The position numbers and the translations under genes are program-made. A model generated the notes under the pieces. The model ran no database searches, was not told where the DNA came from, and was given only the letters and a program-made list of their open reading frames with translations. DNA of 57,577 nt from Alphaproteobacteria bacterium (lineage in GTDB: Bacteria > Pseudomonadota > Alphaproteobacteria > Rhizobiales > Aestuariivirgaceae), in NCBI GenBank assembly GCA_020441605.1, contig JAGRLX010000145.1:1-57577 (forward strand). The letters are read 5' to 3'. Below are positions 1 through 9,367 of this stretch, piece by piece. Every line of letters begins with the position of its first letter. Position 1 is the stretch's first letter.

Positions 1-506
1 CCTTCCGGCAGCTGGATCTGCGACAGATGGACCGACTGGCCGATCTGCATGGCGCTGCAATCCACCTCGATCTGATCGGGGATGACATCGGCGGTGCAGT
101 AGAGCGGCACCGCGTGCGACACGAAGTTGAACGCACCACCGGCCTTGACGCCGGGCGCCCCTTCCTGGCCGGAGAAATGCACCGGCACGTCAACGATGAA
201 GCGGGCGTCCTTGCCCAGCCGCAGGAAGTCGACGTGAACGATGAAGTCGCGAACCGGCTCGAACTGCACATCGCGCGGGATAGCGCGCACCGTCTTGCCG
301 TCCACTTCGAGGTCGATCAGCGTCGCCAGAAAACGGCCGGTCTGCACATGGGGGTCGAGATCACGGTAGACGAGAGAAATCAGTTGGGGTTCCTTCTTGT
401 CGCCGTAGACGACACCGGGAACGAGACCTTCGCGACGAACTGCACGGGAGGCCCCCTTGCCTGCCCGGGCCCGCGGCGCGGCCTTGAGCTGCACGATCTT
501 GGACAT
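1..506 (-). CDS. rplY: 50S ribosomal protein L25/Ctc (partial, 3' end outside window)
   Basis: Read by eye from the minus strand. The ATG is at 504-506, six bases after an AGGAG ribosome-binding site. The product begins MSKIVQLKAAPRARAGKGAS and continues with the RREGLVPGVVYG segment and the VDFLRL, HFSGQEGAPGVKAGG and DVIPDQIEVD motifs typical of the long CTC/TL5 form of L25, which binds 5S rRNA. About 168 codons are present and the C-terminal extension runs off the window start. It follows prs on the same strand, the common alphaproteobacterial order prs-rplY-pth. Identity is secure; only the end is missing. Confidence 0.93.
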   Translation of the reverse strand, partial: MSKIVQLKAAPRARAGKGASRAVRREGLVPGVVYGDKKEPQLISLVYRDLDPHVQTGRFLATLIDLEVDGKTVRAIPRDVQFEPVRDFIVHVDFLRLGKDARFIVDVPVHFSGQEGAPGVKAGGAFNFVSHAVPLYCTADVIPDQIEVDCSAMQIGQSVHLSQIQLPE

Positions 507-576
507 CTTATACTCCTGATATGGTCAAGCCCGCACAGCCTTCCTCCAGGGGTGAACGACGCCGGCGGGCGTGGGG

Positions 577-605
577 CCTATAGCGGATGCCGGCGGCCAG
601 CGCAA
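577..605 (-). promoter_or_regulatory. putative sigma-70-type promoter for rplY
   Basis: On the minus strand TTGCGC (600-605) and TATAGG (577-582) are separated by exactly 17 bases, in the gap between prs and rplY. It would start a leader of roughly 65 nt before the rplY ATG. This is a by-eye consensus match only; rplY may also be transcribed with prs. Confidence 0.4.
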
Positions 606-631
606 GGTTGCGGGTCGACCTGATGTCGCCG

Positions 632-1567
632 CTATTCGAACAGGCTCGAAACGCTCTCTTCGCGGCTCGTGCGGCCGATGGCCTCGCCGAGCAGCGAAGC
701 TACCGAAATCACCCGGATGTTGCGGGCGATCTTGACGGCCTCGGTCGGCATGATCGAGTCGGTGATCACCAGGTTCTTCAGCTTGGACGAAGTGATGCGC
801 GCCACCGCGCCGCCCGACAGCACACCATGGGTGATATAGGCGGTCACATCCTTGGCGCCCTGGGCGAGCAGCGCTTCGGCGGCATTGCACAGGGTTCCGC
901 CGGAATCCACGATGTCGTCGATCAGGATGCAGGACTTGCCCTCGACTTCGCCGATGATGTTCATAACCTCGGACTCGCCTGCCCGCTCGCGCCGCTTGTC
1001 GACGATGGCCAGGGGCGTGTCCAGCCGCTTGGCCAGCGCCCGGGCCCGGACCACGCCGCCGACATCAGGTGAAACCACGACAGTGTTGTTGGTGTCGTAG
1101 TGCTGCTTGATGTCGCGCACGAATACGGGGCCAGAAAACAGGTTGTCGGTCGGAATGTCGAAAAAGCCCTGGATCTGGCCAGCGTGGAGATCGATGGTGA
1201 GCACCCGGTCGGCACCGGCGCGGGTGATGAGGTTGGCCACCAGCTTGGCCGAGATCGGTGTGCGCGGCCCCGGCTTCCGGTCCTGTCGGGCATAGCCGAA
1301 ATAGGGAATGACGGCCGTGATGCGCCGCGCCGAGGCGCGTTTCAGCGCGTCGGTGATGATCAGCAATTCCATCAGGTGGTCGTTGGTGGGAAACGACGTG
1401 GACTGGACGATGAACATGTCCTGGCCACGCACGTTTTCCTGGATCTCGACGAAGATCTCCATGTCGTTGAAACGCTTCACGACCGCCTTGGTCATGGTCA
1501 GGTTGAGATAGGAACAGATGGCTTCCGCAAGCGGCCGGTTGCTGTTGCCCGCCACAATTTTCATCAT
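632..1567 (-). CDS. prs: ribose-phosphate pyrophosphokinase
   Basis: Makes PRPP from ribose 5-phosphate and ATP for purine, pyrimidine, histidine, tryptophan and NAD synthesis. About 311 residues, the usual length. The N-terminus reads [16 protein letters not shown]. The [18 protein letters not shown] region, the [14 protein letters not shown] loop and the PRPP-binding [16 protein letters not shown] stretch (here [13 protein letters not shown]) are all present. Starts at 1573, 1567 and 1564 are in frame; AAGGGG sits nine bases before 1567, so that is preferred, although family members usually begin at the Met encoded at 1564. It lies downstream of a lipoprotein gene and upstream of rplY on the same strand. 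Confidence 0.96.
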   Translation of the reverse strand: MMKIVAGNSNRPLAEAICSYLNLTMTKAVVKRFNDMEIFVEIQENVRGQDMFIVQSTSFPTNDHLMELLIITDALKRASARRITAVIPYFGYARQDRKPGPRTPISAKLVANLITRAGADRVLTIDLHAGQIQGFFDIPTDNLFSGPVFVRDIKQHYDTNNTVVVSPDVGGVVRARALAKRLDTPLAIVDKRRERAGESEVMNIIGEVEGKSCILIDDIVDSGGTLCNAAEALLAQGAKDVTAYITHGVLSGGAVARITSSKLKNLVITDSIMPTEAVKIARNIRVISVASLLGEAIGRTSREESVSSLFE

Positions 1568-1682
1568 GTCCATGATCCCCTTGGCCCTGCTGGCCGGGTC
1601 TATAACCGCCGGGTGCCGCTCTTGCAAAGCAACAATTGTTCCTATGCACAAAAGGTCGCGGGGTGGCGTAGACGGTGGTTTG

Positions 1683-2825
1683 CTACTGGTAGCGCTTCAC
1701 GATATCGAAGATGCCCATGGCGGCGGCTTCGGCGACGGCGAAGGCGGCATCGCCCCAGCCTGCGTCGAGCGTGCCTGCCGGCACGCGGTTGGCCTGCTTG
1801 ACATCGCCCAACTGGCCGCCCGTCGGCGTCTTCACCTCCCAGCGCACCGACACGTCCTGGCCGCCATCCCGGGCCTTCGACATCTTGACCTTGCCGACGA
1901 TGGTGATGGCATCGGCCTGGGGCCTGGACACCACCGGCCATCCGGCCGCCGCCAGAGTGCGGCGCATGGCGCTGGTGAGTTCCGGGTCGTTCTTCCCGCC
2001 GGCACCCTTGACCGGCAGCACCGCCACGGCGCGAATTTCGAACTTTCCTTTTGGACCCGGCTTCTGCGGCGCCTCCACCGACTTCTGCGGGGTTTCGGCC
2101 GCCTCGGCCTGCGCCGTCCGTTCGGCCACTTCGGGGGACGCCTCCGCGGTCACGTCAGCTTCCGGTCCGAGCCCGTCCGTGGCGGCCATGGCTGGATCAG
2201 GTCCGTTGAGCGTCTCGAAGTCGATCTCGCGCTCAGCCCCCACGCCGGCCATGACGAAATACTCGGGCGGCGGCATGTAGAGCGCCGCAAGCCGGGTGGC
2301 AAAGCCCAGCGTCGCCAGCCGCCCGGCCAGGGAATCCGCCGTGGCCCGGGCGATACGCTCCAGGGTGGCAGGCGTCACCGCGCCCCAGGCGTCGCCACCG
2401 GCGAACAGGCCGGCATTCTCGAAGCCATCAACCGTGTGGACCACTCCCCCCTCCGCGTCACGCAACTGCCACTGGTAGACGACCTGGACGTCGGCACTCC
2501 GGGCCATCGCCTGCAGCCGGCCGGAGAGTGTGAAATTGCCGCCTTGGAACCCGCCGCCCTCGACAAGTCCGATGTCGCGCTGGCCAGCCGCCACCGCCAG
2601 GGCTGACGTTAGGCCACCCAGCTGGCCCGCCGGCACGCCTTCGATTGCCTGCAGCATCACCGGCGGTACCGTCTTGCCTGGATTCTTGACGGTTCCGTCC
2701 ACCGGGTCATAGGTCGATCCGCTGCCACAGGAGGCCAGCACAATAACCAGCCCGAAGAGCATCGCGACAATGCCTCCGCGCCGGATAAGGTGCTGCAGAC
2801 GACCCAACATGTCCAACGGCCGCAT
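1683..2825 (-). CDS. putative outer-membrane or periplasmic lipoprotein of unknown function
   Basis: About 380 residues. The start chosen (ATG at 2823-2825) is two bases after the stop of the M24 gene. A hydrophobic stretch after a basic RR pair ends in the lipobox LASC near residue 35, so the mature protein should be lipidated at Cys. The middle carries an Ala/Glu/Pro-rich linker ([21 protein letters not shown]). The C-terminal part ([24 protein letters not shown], then a beta-rich segment) looks like a domain repeated from the N-terminal half. No named family recognised. Lgt, which lipidates such proteins, is encoded at the head of this gene string. Confidence 0.8.
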   Translation of the reverse strand: MRPLDMLGRLQHLIRRGGIVAMLFGLVIVLASCGSGSTYDPVDGTVKNPGKTVPPVMLQAIEGVPAGQLGGLTSALAVAAGQRDIGLVEGGGFQGGNFTLSGRLQAMARSADVQVVYQWQLRDAEGGVVHTVDGFENAGLFAGGDAWGAVTPATLERIARATADSLAGRLATLGFATRLAALYMPPPEYFVMAGVGAEREIDFETLNGPDPAMAATDGLGPEADVTAEASPEVAERTAQAEAAETPQKSVEAPQKPGPKGKFEIRAVAVLPVKGAGGKNDPELTSAMRRTLAAAGWPVVSRPQADAITIVGKVKMSKARDGGQDVSVRWEVKTPTGGQLGDVKQANRVPAGTLDAGWGDAAFAVAEAAAMGIFDIVKRYQ

Positions 2826-2827
2826 TT

Positions 2828-3979
2828 TTAACGGATTATCATCTCCAGAGGGTGACGGGATACCGCCTCGGGCCCCTTTTCCCCAATGATGTAGGTTCTT
2901 CCAAGGCAATAGGCAGCGCCCGCGTCGGAATTCATCAGGATCATGTGGGCGAAAAACACCATGCCGGGTCCGATCATCACCGGATTTCCGCGATAGAACA
3001 TGGGGCTGTCCATCCACGACGGAGTGAACTTGGCGCCGAGCGAATAGCCACAGGCATTGAGCCGGTGATCCTTCATTCCATGGTCATCCATCACCCTGGC
3101 ATGGGCGTCGAAGACGTCACCGGCGGTCTTGCCGGGCACCAGCTGGGTCTCAACCTCGGCCAGGGCGGCGCGCGCCGCATCGTGCATGGCAATGTGATGC
3201 TTCGTCGGCTTGCCGACAATCAGCGTGCGCATGAAGGCGGCGTGATAATGGCGATAGACGCCCGCCCATTCGAGCGTGAGCTGGTCACGCTTGGTCAGCT
3301 TGCGGCGCCCCGACTTGTATCGGCAGAGCAGCGCGTCACGTCCCGAACCGATGATGAATTCATTGGCCGGGTAATCGCCGCCACCGGCAAAGACGGCGCC
3401 CTGCTGGGCGGCGAGAATTTCGCCCTCGTCGGCTCCGGCCCTGGTCTCGCGGATCGCCGCCTTGAGGGCGGCATCGCCCAGGTCCCCCGCCCTGCGCACA
3501 TATTTGAGTTCGGCCGGCGACTTGACCAGGCGGATCATGTTGACCAGATCGTTGGCTTCCGCCAGCCGGCAGAAACCGGACAGCGCCACATCCACGGCCT
3601 TGCCGTTGTAGTGGGTGAGGCCATAGGACTCGGTTTCGATGCCGAGCATCCGCCCCTTGGCCCCGAGATCGGCGAGCATGTCGCGCAACTGAGTGGCGGG
3701 CCTGGCACCGGCCTCGTCGGTCCAGATCCGGATGTCGTCGATGATCGAGGTGTGGCGCGCCTGGCGCAGGTCGGCGGAGCGCGTGAGCAGCGCCAGCCTG
3801 CCATCAGCGCCGAGATAGAGGCACTGGAAGAAGCAGAAACCGAAGGTGTCGTAACCCGTCAGGTAATACATGCTCTCCTGCTGAAACATCAGCAGGCCGT
3901 CGAGCCCGCGGGCCGTCATCGCAGCGGTCACAGCGGCAATGCGGGCCTTGTATTCCGCCCGGTCGAAATGGAGCGCCAT
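2828..3979 (-). CDS. M24-fold protein (Xaa-Pro peptidase family) lacking the metal ligands
   Basis: 383 residues with a creatinase-type N-terminal domain (about 1-140) and a pita-bread C-terminal domain. Where active M24 enzymes carry Asp, Asp, His, Glu and Glu metal ligands, this one reads LEWAGVYRHYHAAFMRT (first Asp replaced by Glu, second by Ala), GYSLG in place of GHGIG, FFAHMI in place of a Glu-containing strand, and LGRT at the last Glu. It therefore resembles non-canonical M24 members such as ectoine hydrolase DoeA rather than an aminopeptidase P. Substrate unknown. It sits three bases after pgeF and two before the lipoprotein gene, so co-expression is likely. Confidence 0.85.
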   Translation of the reverse strand: MALHFDRAEYKARIAAVTAAMTARGLDGLLMFQQESMYYLTGYDTFGFCFFQCLYLGADGRLALLTRSADLRQARHTSIIDDIRIWTDEAGARPATQLRDMLADLGAKGRMLGIETESYGLTHYNGKAVDVALSGFCRLAEANDLVNMIRLVKSPAELKYVRRAGDLGDAALKAAIRETRAGADEGEILAAQQGAVFAGGGDYPANEFIIGSGRDALLCRYKSGRRKLTKRDQLTLEWAGVYRHYHAAFMRTLIVGKPTKHHIAMHDAARAALAEVETQLVPGKTAGDVFDAHARVMDDHGMKDHRLNACGYSLGAKFTPSWMDSPMFYRGNPVMIGPGMVFFAHMILMNSDAGAAYCLGRTYIIGEKGPEAVSRHPLEMIIR

Positions 3980-3982
3980 GGC

Positions 3983-4750
3983 TCAATCCTCTTTGAGGGC
4001 GATTGCCGAAATCTGCCGCCCGTAATCCCTCTCATTGCGGTGCGTGGTGCGGCGATAGCTGAAGAAGCGGCTTTCGTCACTGAAGGTGCAGAGCGACAGA
4101 TTGACCACCTGCCCCGTACCCTCGCGCCGCAACCGGTCGGCGAGATAGCCCGGAAGATCGAACATGGCGTGTGCCGGCCGTTCGGACGGCCGGAAATAGC
4201 GGGCATTGGCCGGATCCTCGTCGGTGAACCGGGCCGGAAACTCAGGTCCCACTTCGTAGGCTGCCTGCGAGATCGTCGGGCCGATCACCGCAATGATATT
4301 CTCGCGGCGCGCGCCATGCCGCTCCATGACATCGAGCGTGCGGGCGGTCACGCCGGCCAGTGCGCCCTTCCAGCCGGCATGGGCCGCGCCAATGACCCTG
4401 GCCCTGACATCGGCAAAGAGGATCGGCCCGCAATCGGCTGTCAGAACCGCGATGGCTAGCCCCGGCGTCGTGCAGACCAGCGCATCGGCTCGCGGCCGTT
4501 CGTCGCCCGTCCACGGAGTTGAAACCACGACCGCATCAGGACTGTGAACCTGGTGCACGGTCAGCAGACGTGGTTCCTCTACCCCCAAGGCACCGGCCAC
4601 CACCCTCCGATTGCACCGAACGGTTTCCTTGTCGTCGCCCGAGCCCATGCCGCAATTGAGCGTTGCAAAGATGCCGGCCGAGTGCCCGCCCTCGCGGGTG
4701 AAGAAACCGTGAGACAGGCCAGGGACCGTCAAGGCATCAGAAGTGATCAT
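3983..4750 (-). CDS. pgeF: peptidoglycan editing factor PgeF (YfiH/laccase-domain, polyphenol oxidase family)
   Basis: 255 residues. The family's conserved metal/active-site residues are visible: HQVHS (66-70), ADCGPILF with Cys107, and HAGWKG with His124. In E. coli PgeF removes wrongly incorporated L-Ser from muropeptides; other members act as purine nucleoside phosphorylases or copper oxidases. The first four bases overlap the end of the MidA-type gene upstream (4747-4750), so translation is probably coupled. Confidence 0.93.
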   Translation of the reverse strand: MITSDALTVPGLSHGFFTREGGHSAGIFATLNCGMGSGDDKETVRCNRRVVAGALGVEEPRLLTVHQVHSPDAVVVSTPWTGDERPRADALVCTTPGLAIAVLTADCGPILFADVRARVIGAAHAGWKGALAGVTARTLDVMERHGARRENIIAVIGPTISQAAYEVGPEFPARFTDEDPANARYFRPSERPAHAMFDLPGYLADRLRREGTGQVVNLSLCTFSDESRFFSYRRTTHRNERDYGRQISAIALKED

Positions 4751-5805
4751 TGGCGCCCGAATGGATAAGGTGTTGCGAGACCGGCCGACGTGGCGGCCAG
4801 AATCTTGAACAGGTTACCCATCTGATCAGCGGCTGCAAGCCTCGTCATCTGCCGGGCCAGCACTGCCTTCGTCGTCGCATCGGCCCGCGCCGACAGCATG
4901 GCGAATCGCTGCTCGATCCCCATGGCGAGAAGGAAGGCCCGCTGGGACAGGAGTGGATAAACGGCGGCTCCTTCCGCCGCCAGCGCCTTGGCAAGCGCCT
5001 CGAAATCGACATGGGAGGTAAGATCGGTTGCGCCCGGCGTTTCGAGGATCGAGACCTGGCGATGCTGTCGCATGGCTTGCAATGTGTCGCCCGGGGCGGT
5101 TTGGGCATGGCCATAGTCGATAATCAGGGCGGCGCCCGGATGCTGCCGCAGCCGGCTGCCGATCGCCCTGGCAATGTCGGACCGGGCCGGGGCGAACTCG
5201 ATGACGTCGCCGTCGGACCCTTGCCCGCCCAGATCCGCCATGGCCAGACCAAGCACCAGTTTGTCCTCCCTGAGGCCGATCACCCGTTCATGCCAGCGGC
5301 CATCCCGCCTTTCGAACTGGCGGATCGGGATCGCGTCGAAGAACTCGTTGGCCACGAGGATTGTCGGGCCGTCGGGTAGGCTGTCGAGGGACTCGTGCCA
5401 TGTGGCCCCGGCTTGGCCCAGCGTACGGGCCTGAAGGCTGCGGAGGACCGGGCTCATGTCAACAAGATGTACTGCCGCTGCGGCCCGCATCGCCGGTGCA
5501 GCCCTGGCAAGCGTGCGCAGCATGTCGGCCATCAGGGTGCCGCGGCCTGGGCCCAGCTCCACGAGGTTGAAGGCCGCGGGTTGACCCATCGCCGCCCAGG
5601 CCCCGGCACACCAGACGCCGATCAACTCGCCGAACACCTGGCTCACCTCCGGCGCGGTGATGAAATCGCCTTCCGCGCCGAAGGGGTCACGGCTCATGTA
5701 ATAACCATGATCCGGTGCGCCGAGGCACAGTGCCATGTAACGGTCGAGGCGGAGCGGTCCGTCGCTGGCGATGATGTCGCGGATCTGGCGTTCAAGCGGG
5801 GTCAC
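4747..5805 (-). CDS. class I SAM-dependent methyltransferase, MidA/NDUFAF7 family (DUF185)
   Basis: 352 residues. Begins MTPLERQIRDIIASDGPLRLDRYM and carries the PDHGYYMSRDPFGAEGDFITAPEVSQVFGE block plus a motif I VELGPGRGTLM SAM site, all diagnostic of the MidA/NDUFAF7 family. The mitochondrial homologue methylates an arginine of a complex I subunit; the bacterial target is less clear. It overlaps lgt by 14 bases at its start and pgeF by 4 at its end. Confidence 0.92.
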   Translation of the reverse strand: MTPLERQIRDIIASDGPLRLDRYMALCLGAPDHGYYMSRDPFGAEGDFITAPEVSQVFGELIGVWCAGAWAAMGQPAAFNLVELGPGRGTLMADMLRTLARAAPAMRAAAAVHLVDMSPVLRSLQARTLGQAGATWHESLDSLPDGPTILVANEFFDAIPIRQFERRDGRWHERVIGLREDKLVLGLAMADLGGQGSDGDVIEFAPARSDIARAIGSRLRQHPGAALIIDYGHAQTAPGDTLQAMRQHRQVSILETPGATDLTSHVDFEALAKALAAEGAAVYPLLSQRAFLLAMGIEQRFAMLSARADATTKAVLARQMTRLAAADQMGNLFKILAATSAGLATPYPFGRQ

Positions 5806-6616
5806 GGCGCGACCGGGCCAGCAGCCAGATGCCGACCGCGCAGAGCGGCAGCGACAGAATCATCCCCATGGTGAGAAAACCGGCGAAATAGCCAAGCTGG
5901 GCATCGGGCTCGCGGAAGAATTCGGCCACGATCCGCGACAGCCCATACCACAGCGCAAAGATGCCCGATGCCCGCCCGGCATGGGCCAGCGCTCCGAAGC
6001 GGTGGGTGGCGATGCGCACCAATACGAACAAGACGAGGCCCTCCAGCAGCGCCTCATAAAGCTGGCTGGCGTGGCGCGGCACCTGTAGCGGATCGCCGGG
6101 AAAGACGAAGGCCCATGGCACGTCGGTGGCCCTTCCCCACAATTCGCCATTGATGAAATTGGCCAGCCGCCCCAGACCCAGTCCCACCGGCACCGAAGCA
6201 GCGCCCAGATCGAGCATCCGGTCGAGGGTGGTGCCGATCCTTCGCGCGTAGACCAGGCATGCGGCCACGACGCCGAGAAATCCGCCATGGAACGACATGC
6301 CGCCGTCCCACATCTTTGGGATGTCGAGCGGATGGCCGAGATAATGCAGCGGATTGTAGAACAGCACGTAACCCAGCCGCCCGCCCAGCACCACGCCGAG
6401 CACCGACCACACGAAGAAATCATCGACCTGGGGCCGCGTCATGGTCGGTGCTACGCCGCGCCACAGCGCCGGATTGCCGACCAGCCGCTTCATGTACCAG
6501 GACGCAAAGACCAGGCCGACGACATAGGCGAGCGCATACCAGCGAAGGGCGAACGGCCCCACCGAGAAGATCACCGGATCGATGTTGGGATAGGCGAGGA
6601 CGGCAAAATCAGGCAT
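5792..6616 (-). CDS. lgt: prolipoprotein diacylglyceryl transferase
   Basis: Inner-membrane enzyme that moves diacylglycerol from phosphatidylglycerol to the lipobox Cys of prolipoproteins. About 274 residues with around seven membrane segments. The Lgt signature is clear: GLGRLANFINGELWGRATDVPW, followed by PRHASQLYEALLEG. The ATG at 6614-6616 (MPDFAVLAYPNIDP) fits the family N-terminus better than the in-frame ATG 24 bases upstream. It heads the seven-gene minus-strand string and is divergent from ubiK. Confidence 0.96.
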   Translation of the reverse strand: MPDFAVLAYPNIDPVIFSVGPFALRWYALAYVVGLVFASWYMKRLVGNPALWRGVAPTMTRPQVDDFFVWSVLGVVLGGRLGYVLFYNPLHYLGHPLDIPKMWDGGMSFHGGFLGVVAACLVYARRIGTTLDRMLDLGAASVPVGLGLGRLANFINGELWGRATDVPWAFVFPGDPLQVPRHASQLYEALLEGLVLFVLVRIATHRFGALAHAGRASGIFALWYGLSRIVAEFFREPDAQLGYFAGFLTMGMILSLPLCAVGIWLLARSRRDPA

Positions 6617-6733
6617 GATTGCCGAGAGTGTGCGCCCCACGGGCGAACGTCAAGGTGCACGCGGCAGGCGCTCATGCCGCACTTGAACATTGACCCCGAA
6701 ACTCATAGCTAGGGCGCAACGAAAGGCCTCGCC

Positions 6734-7018
6734 ATGACTACCACCCAATCGCGTTTCTTCGACGAACTCGCCAAACTGATGACCAGCGCCGCCGGCGCCG
6801 CACAGGGCGCTCGCCGCGAATTCGACACGTTGATTCAGGCTCAGATGGAGCGCGTGCTAAATTCCATGGAGGTGGTCAAGCGCGAGGAGTTCGAGGCTGT
6901 GAAGGCCATGGCCCAGAAGGCGCGCGAGGAAAACGATGCGCTCTCCGCCCGTCTCGCCGCACTTGAGGCCAGGCTGGCGCCGGCCGCCGAATCACCATCG
7001 GATACACGCGCCGACTAG
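6734..7018 (+). CDS. ubiK: ubiquinone biosynthesis accessory factor UbiK (YqiC/BMFP family)
   Basis: 94 residues; almost entirely helical with a C-terminal coiled coil (KREEFEAVKAMAQKAREENDALSARLAALEARL), the hallmark of the BMFP family. UbiK helps the soluble Ubi complex that makes ubiquinone. It is a single gene divergent from lgt with about 117 bases between them. Confidence 0.9.
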   Translation: MTTTQSRFFDELAKLMTSAAGAAQGARREFDTLIQAQMERVLNSMEVVKREEFEAVKAMAQKAREENDALSARLAALEARLAPAAESPSDTRAD

Positions 7019-7245
7019 ACTGGCGAATGGTCGGGCACGATTACCTGACCGTCCATCCGGCGATCGACCTAGGCCGAATCAGGTGGGCCTTCTGCCGTGC
7101 GGGTGATCTCAACTCCTCGCCTCCGTGCAAATTCCATGTGGAGGAATCACCTTGCAGATGATTCCCGCTCTTGCCGCGACTCACGCGCTTGTGCACGGTC
7201 ATCCCAGCGCTGAACGTGATTCTTCAGCCTGCGGAGAAACGACGT

Positions 7246-7746
7246 ATGCCCGGCCTCGAGAGCTATGACCATGACAGCACCAATCCACTCGATCGGGTCG
7301 AGCGGCTGGCGGAGGCCTATCACTGGAGTTTCGACCGGACGACGCCGTCGGAAGTCGCGATGCGGCTGGAGGGCGGCTGGAGCGACCTGATGCTCAACAT
7401 GTGCTGGCGCGACGATCTTGAGACGCTGCACGTGGCCGCAACCTTCGACATGAAGGCACCGGCTCCCCGCCGCGACGAACTGGGCCGCCTGCTGGCGCTC
7501 ATCAACGAGCAACTGCTGCACGGCCATTTCGACCTCTGGCTCAGCGACGGCAGCATCGTGTTCCGCAACAATCTCCTGCTCACCGGTGGCGCCGAGGCCA
7601 ATGATGCCCAATGCGAGGCACTGATTCGGCTGGCGCTGGAGACCTGCGAGCGCTATTTCCCCGCCATGCAATTCGTGATCTGGGCCGGCCGCTGCGCCAG
7701 GGAGGCGCTCGAATCGAGCCTGCTCGAAACCATGGGGGAAGCCTGA
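7246..7746 (+). CDS. YbjN domain-containing protein
   Basis: About 166 residues. The start at 7246 (MPGLESYDHD) follows GGAG by nine bases; the frame is open further upstream but without a good site. The sequence (NPLDRVERLAEAYHWSFDRTTPSEVAMRLEGGWSDLMLNMCWRDDLETLHV, then FDLWLSDGSIVFRNNLLL) is typical of alphaproteobacterial YbjN proteins, a fold seen in sensory and chaperone-like proteins with no assigned reaction. It shares one base with the start of proC (TGATG), a pairing common in this class. Confidence 0.87.
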   Translation: MPGLESYDHDSTNPLDRVERLAEAYHWSFDRTTPSEVAMRLEGGWSDLMLNMCWRDDLETLHVAATFDMKAPAPRRDELGRLLALINEQLLHGHFDLWLSDGSIVFRNNLLLTGGAEANDAQCEALIRLALETCERYFPAMQFVIWAGRCAREALESSLLETMGEA

Positions 7747-8564
7747 TGATCAAGCTCAGAGGAACGCTGGTTCTGGTCGGCGCCGGAAAGATGGGCGGCG
7801 CCATGCTGGAAGGTTGGCTGAAGGGCGGCGCCGATCCGAAGCAGATCGTGGCGCTCGATCCCAATCCGCCGGCCGAAGTCAAGGCCATGCTCGCAGACAA
7901 AGGGGTCAGCCTCAATCCGCCGGTCACCGGCGTGACCGACGCCGAAGTGGTGCTCATCGCCGTGAAACCACAAGTCATGGAGGACGTGCTGCCCGGCGTT
8001 GCATCGCTGAAGGCCTCGAAGCCCCTGATCCTGTCGGTGGCGGCGGGCAAGACCATCGCGTCATTCGAACGCCATTTCGGCGCCGACTCGGCAGTGATAC
8101 GCACCATTCCCAATACCCCCGCAGCCGTCGGCCGGGGCATAACCGCCATGGCCGCCAACGGCAATGTGAGCGCGGCCCAGATGGACCTTGCCCGCGCCCT
8201 GCTTTCGGCGATCGGCGAGGTGGTGACGGTGGCGGACGAAGCGATGATCGATGCCGTGACCGCAGTCTCCGGATCAGGTCCGGCCTATGTCTTCTATCTG
8301 ACTGAATGCCTGGCTGCGGCCGGCGTGAAGGTAGGCTTGCCCGCCGACCTCGCCATGCAACTGGCGCGGGCCACAGTCGCGGGTTCAGGCGAACTGATGC
8401 GGGTCTCCGGAATCGATGCCGCAACCCTGCGCCAGAACGTGACCTCGCCCAAGGGCACCACCTACGCAGCCTTGCAAGTGCTGATGGCCGAGAACGGCAT
8501 GCAACCGCTGTTCGATCAGGCGATCGCGGCGGCCACCCAACGCTCCCGCGAACTTGCAAGCTAG
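7746..8564 (+). CDS. proC: pyrroline-5-carboxylate reductase
   Basis: Last step of proline synthesis, NAD(P)H-dependent. About 272 residues. The Rossmann motif VLVGAGKMGGAMLEGW is at the N-terminus; SVAAGKTIASFERHFG, IRTIPNTPAAVGRGI and the C-terminal signature AVSGSGPAYVFY ... ARATVAGSGELMRVS ... TSPKGTTYAAL match ProC. The ATG at 7746 overlaps the TGA of the YbjN gene by one base, fixing the start. Confidence 0.97.
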   Translation: MIKLRGTLVLVGAGKMGGAMLEGWLKGGADPKQIVALDPNPPAEVKAMLADKGVSLNPPVTGVTDAEVVLIAVKPQVMEDVLPGVASLKASKPLILSVAAGKTIASFERHFGADSAVIRTIPNTPAAVGRGITAMAANGNVSAAQMDLARALLSAIGEVVTVADEAMIDAVTAVSGSGPAYVFYLTECLAAAGVKVGLPADLAMQLARATVAGSGELMRVSGIDAATLRQNVTSPKGTTYAALQVLMAENGMQPLFDQAIAAATQRSRELAS

Positions 8565-8573
8565 AAGAACACC

Positions 8574-8909
8574 ATGTCCATCAGCTACGACGACTTTCTG
8601 AAAGTGGACATCCGCATCGGCACCATCGTCGGTGTCGATCACTTCCCCGAGGCGCGCAAGCCCGCCTTCAAGCTGAAGATCGACTTCGGCCCGGACATCG
8701 GCATCAGGAAGTCGTCTGCCCAGATCACCAAGCACTATACGCCGGAAAGCCTGATGGGCCGCCAGGTGGCGGCGGTGGTCAATTTCCCGCCGCGCCAGAT
8801 CGGCCCCTTCATGTCGGAAGTGCTCACCCTCGGCTTTCCCGACGAGTCGGGCGAGGTGGTGCTGGCAGCTGTGGAACGCGGCGTGCCGAATGGCGGACGG
8901 CTGTTCTAG
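8574..8909 (+). CDS. csaA: tRNA-binding protein, CsaA family
   Basis: 111 residues forming one OB-fold EMAP II-like domain: [42 protein letters not shown]-like core ([11 protein letters not shown]), and the C-terminal PNGGRLF. CsaA binds tRNA and has been reported as an export-related chaperone in Bacillus. It begins ten bases after proC and is probably co-transcribed. Confidence 0.93.
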   Translation: MSISYDDFLKVDIRIGTIVGVDHFPEARKPAFKLKIDFGPDIGIRKSSAQITKHYTPESLMGRQVAAVVNFPPRQIGPFMSEVLTLGFPDESGEVVLAAVERGVPNGGRLF

Positions 8910-9034
8910 AGCGGCCACACATGCTTGCGCGACCGATTGGCGTCATGCGGACGCCGCTGCCATTGCGCCAGATCGCCTCATCTGAGGATGCAGGATAATT
9001 GTGCACTTCTGCTGATCATGCCGGGAATAAATTC

Positions 9035-9277
9035 ATGAGCAAGAAGCCAGACTGGACCATCGCTGCCGTAGCACGCGGCATTCTGGAAATCCTTGCGACC
9101 ATCGCGGGAAACCTCATGCGTGATGTTTTCAAGATGATCGCCGCGTTTGCAATCGGAACGGGGGCGAGCGCCATCGCTTGCTGGTACTACGATTTGCCTC
9201 TCGTACTTTCCCTGCTGGGCGGCCTTATTGTCCTCGGTGTTGCGCTGGTCTTTGTGACCAGCAGCATAATCGAGTGA
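9035..9277 (+). CDS. small membrane protein of unknown function
   Basis: 80 residues from the ATG at 9035, with GGGA about nine bases upstream. There is a polar N-terminus (MSKKPDWTIAAVARG) and two hydrophobic segments (about 29-48 and 53-75: AAFAIGTGASAIACWYY and LVLSLLGGLIVLGVALVFV). Codon use is visibly less GC-rich than in neighbours. No family recognised. It may be real or a remnant of transferred DNA. Confidence 0.5.
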   Translation: MSKKPDWTIAAVARGILEILATIAGNLMRDVFKMIAAFAIGTGASAIACWYYDLPLVLSLLGGLIVLGVALVFVTSSIIE

Positions 9278-9367
9278 CGAAGAGGCGCCTGGCATCATTT
9301 GTGGAGGTCGGTACAGGGGCGTGAGCTGCCATGGCGACTTGCCATTTCAGACGCTCGTTCGCGACAC

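Noticed and set aside
1568..1651. 29-codon N-terminal extension of prs
   Set aside because: The extension has no family match and the ribosome-binding site fits the later start.
2852..4459. 535-codon plus-strand open frame
   Set aside because: Shadow of the M24 and pgeF genes, both with clear family motifs on the minus strand.
6660..6715. Promoter of ubiK from a TTGAAC box
   Set aside because: No acceptable -10 at 16-18 bases.
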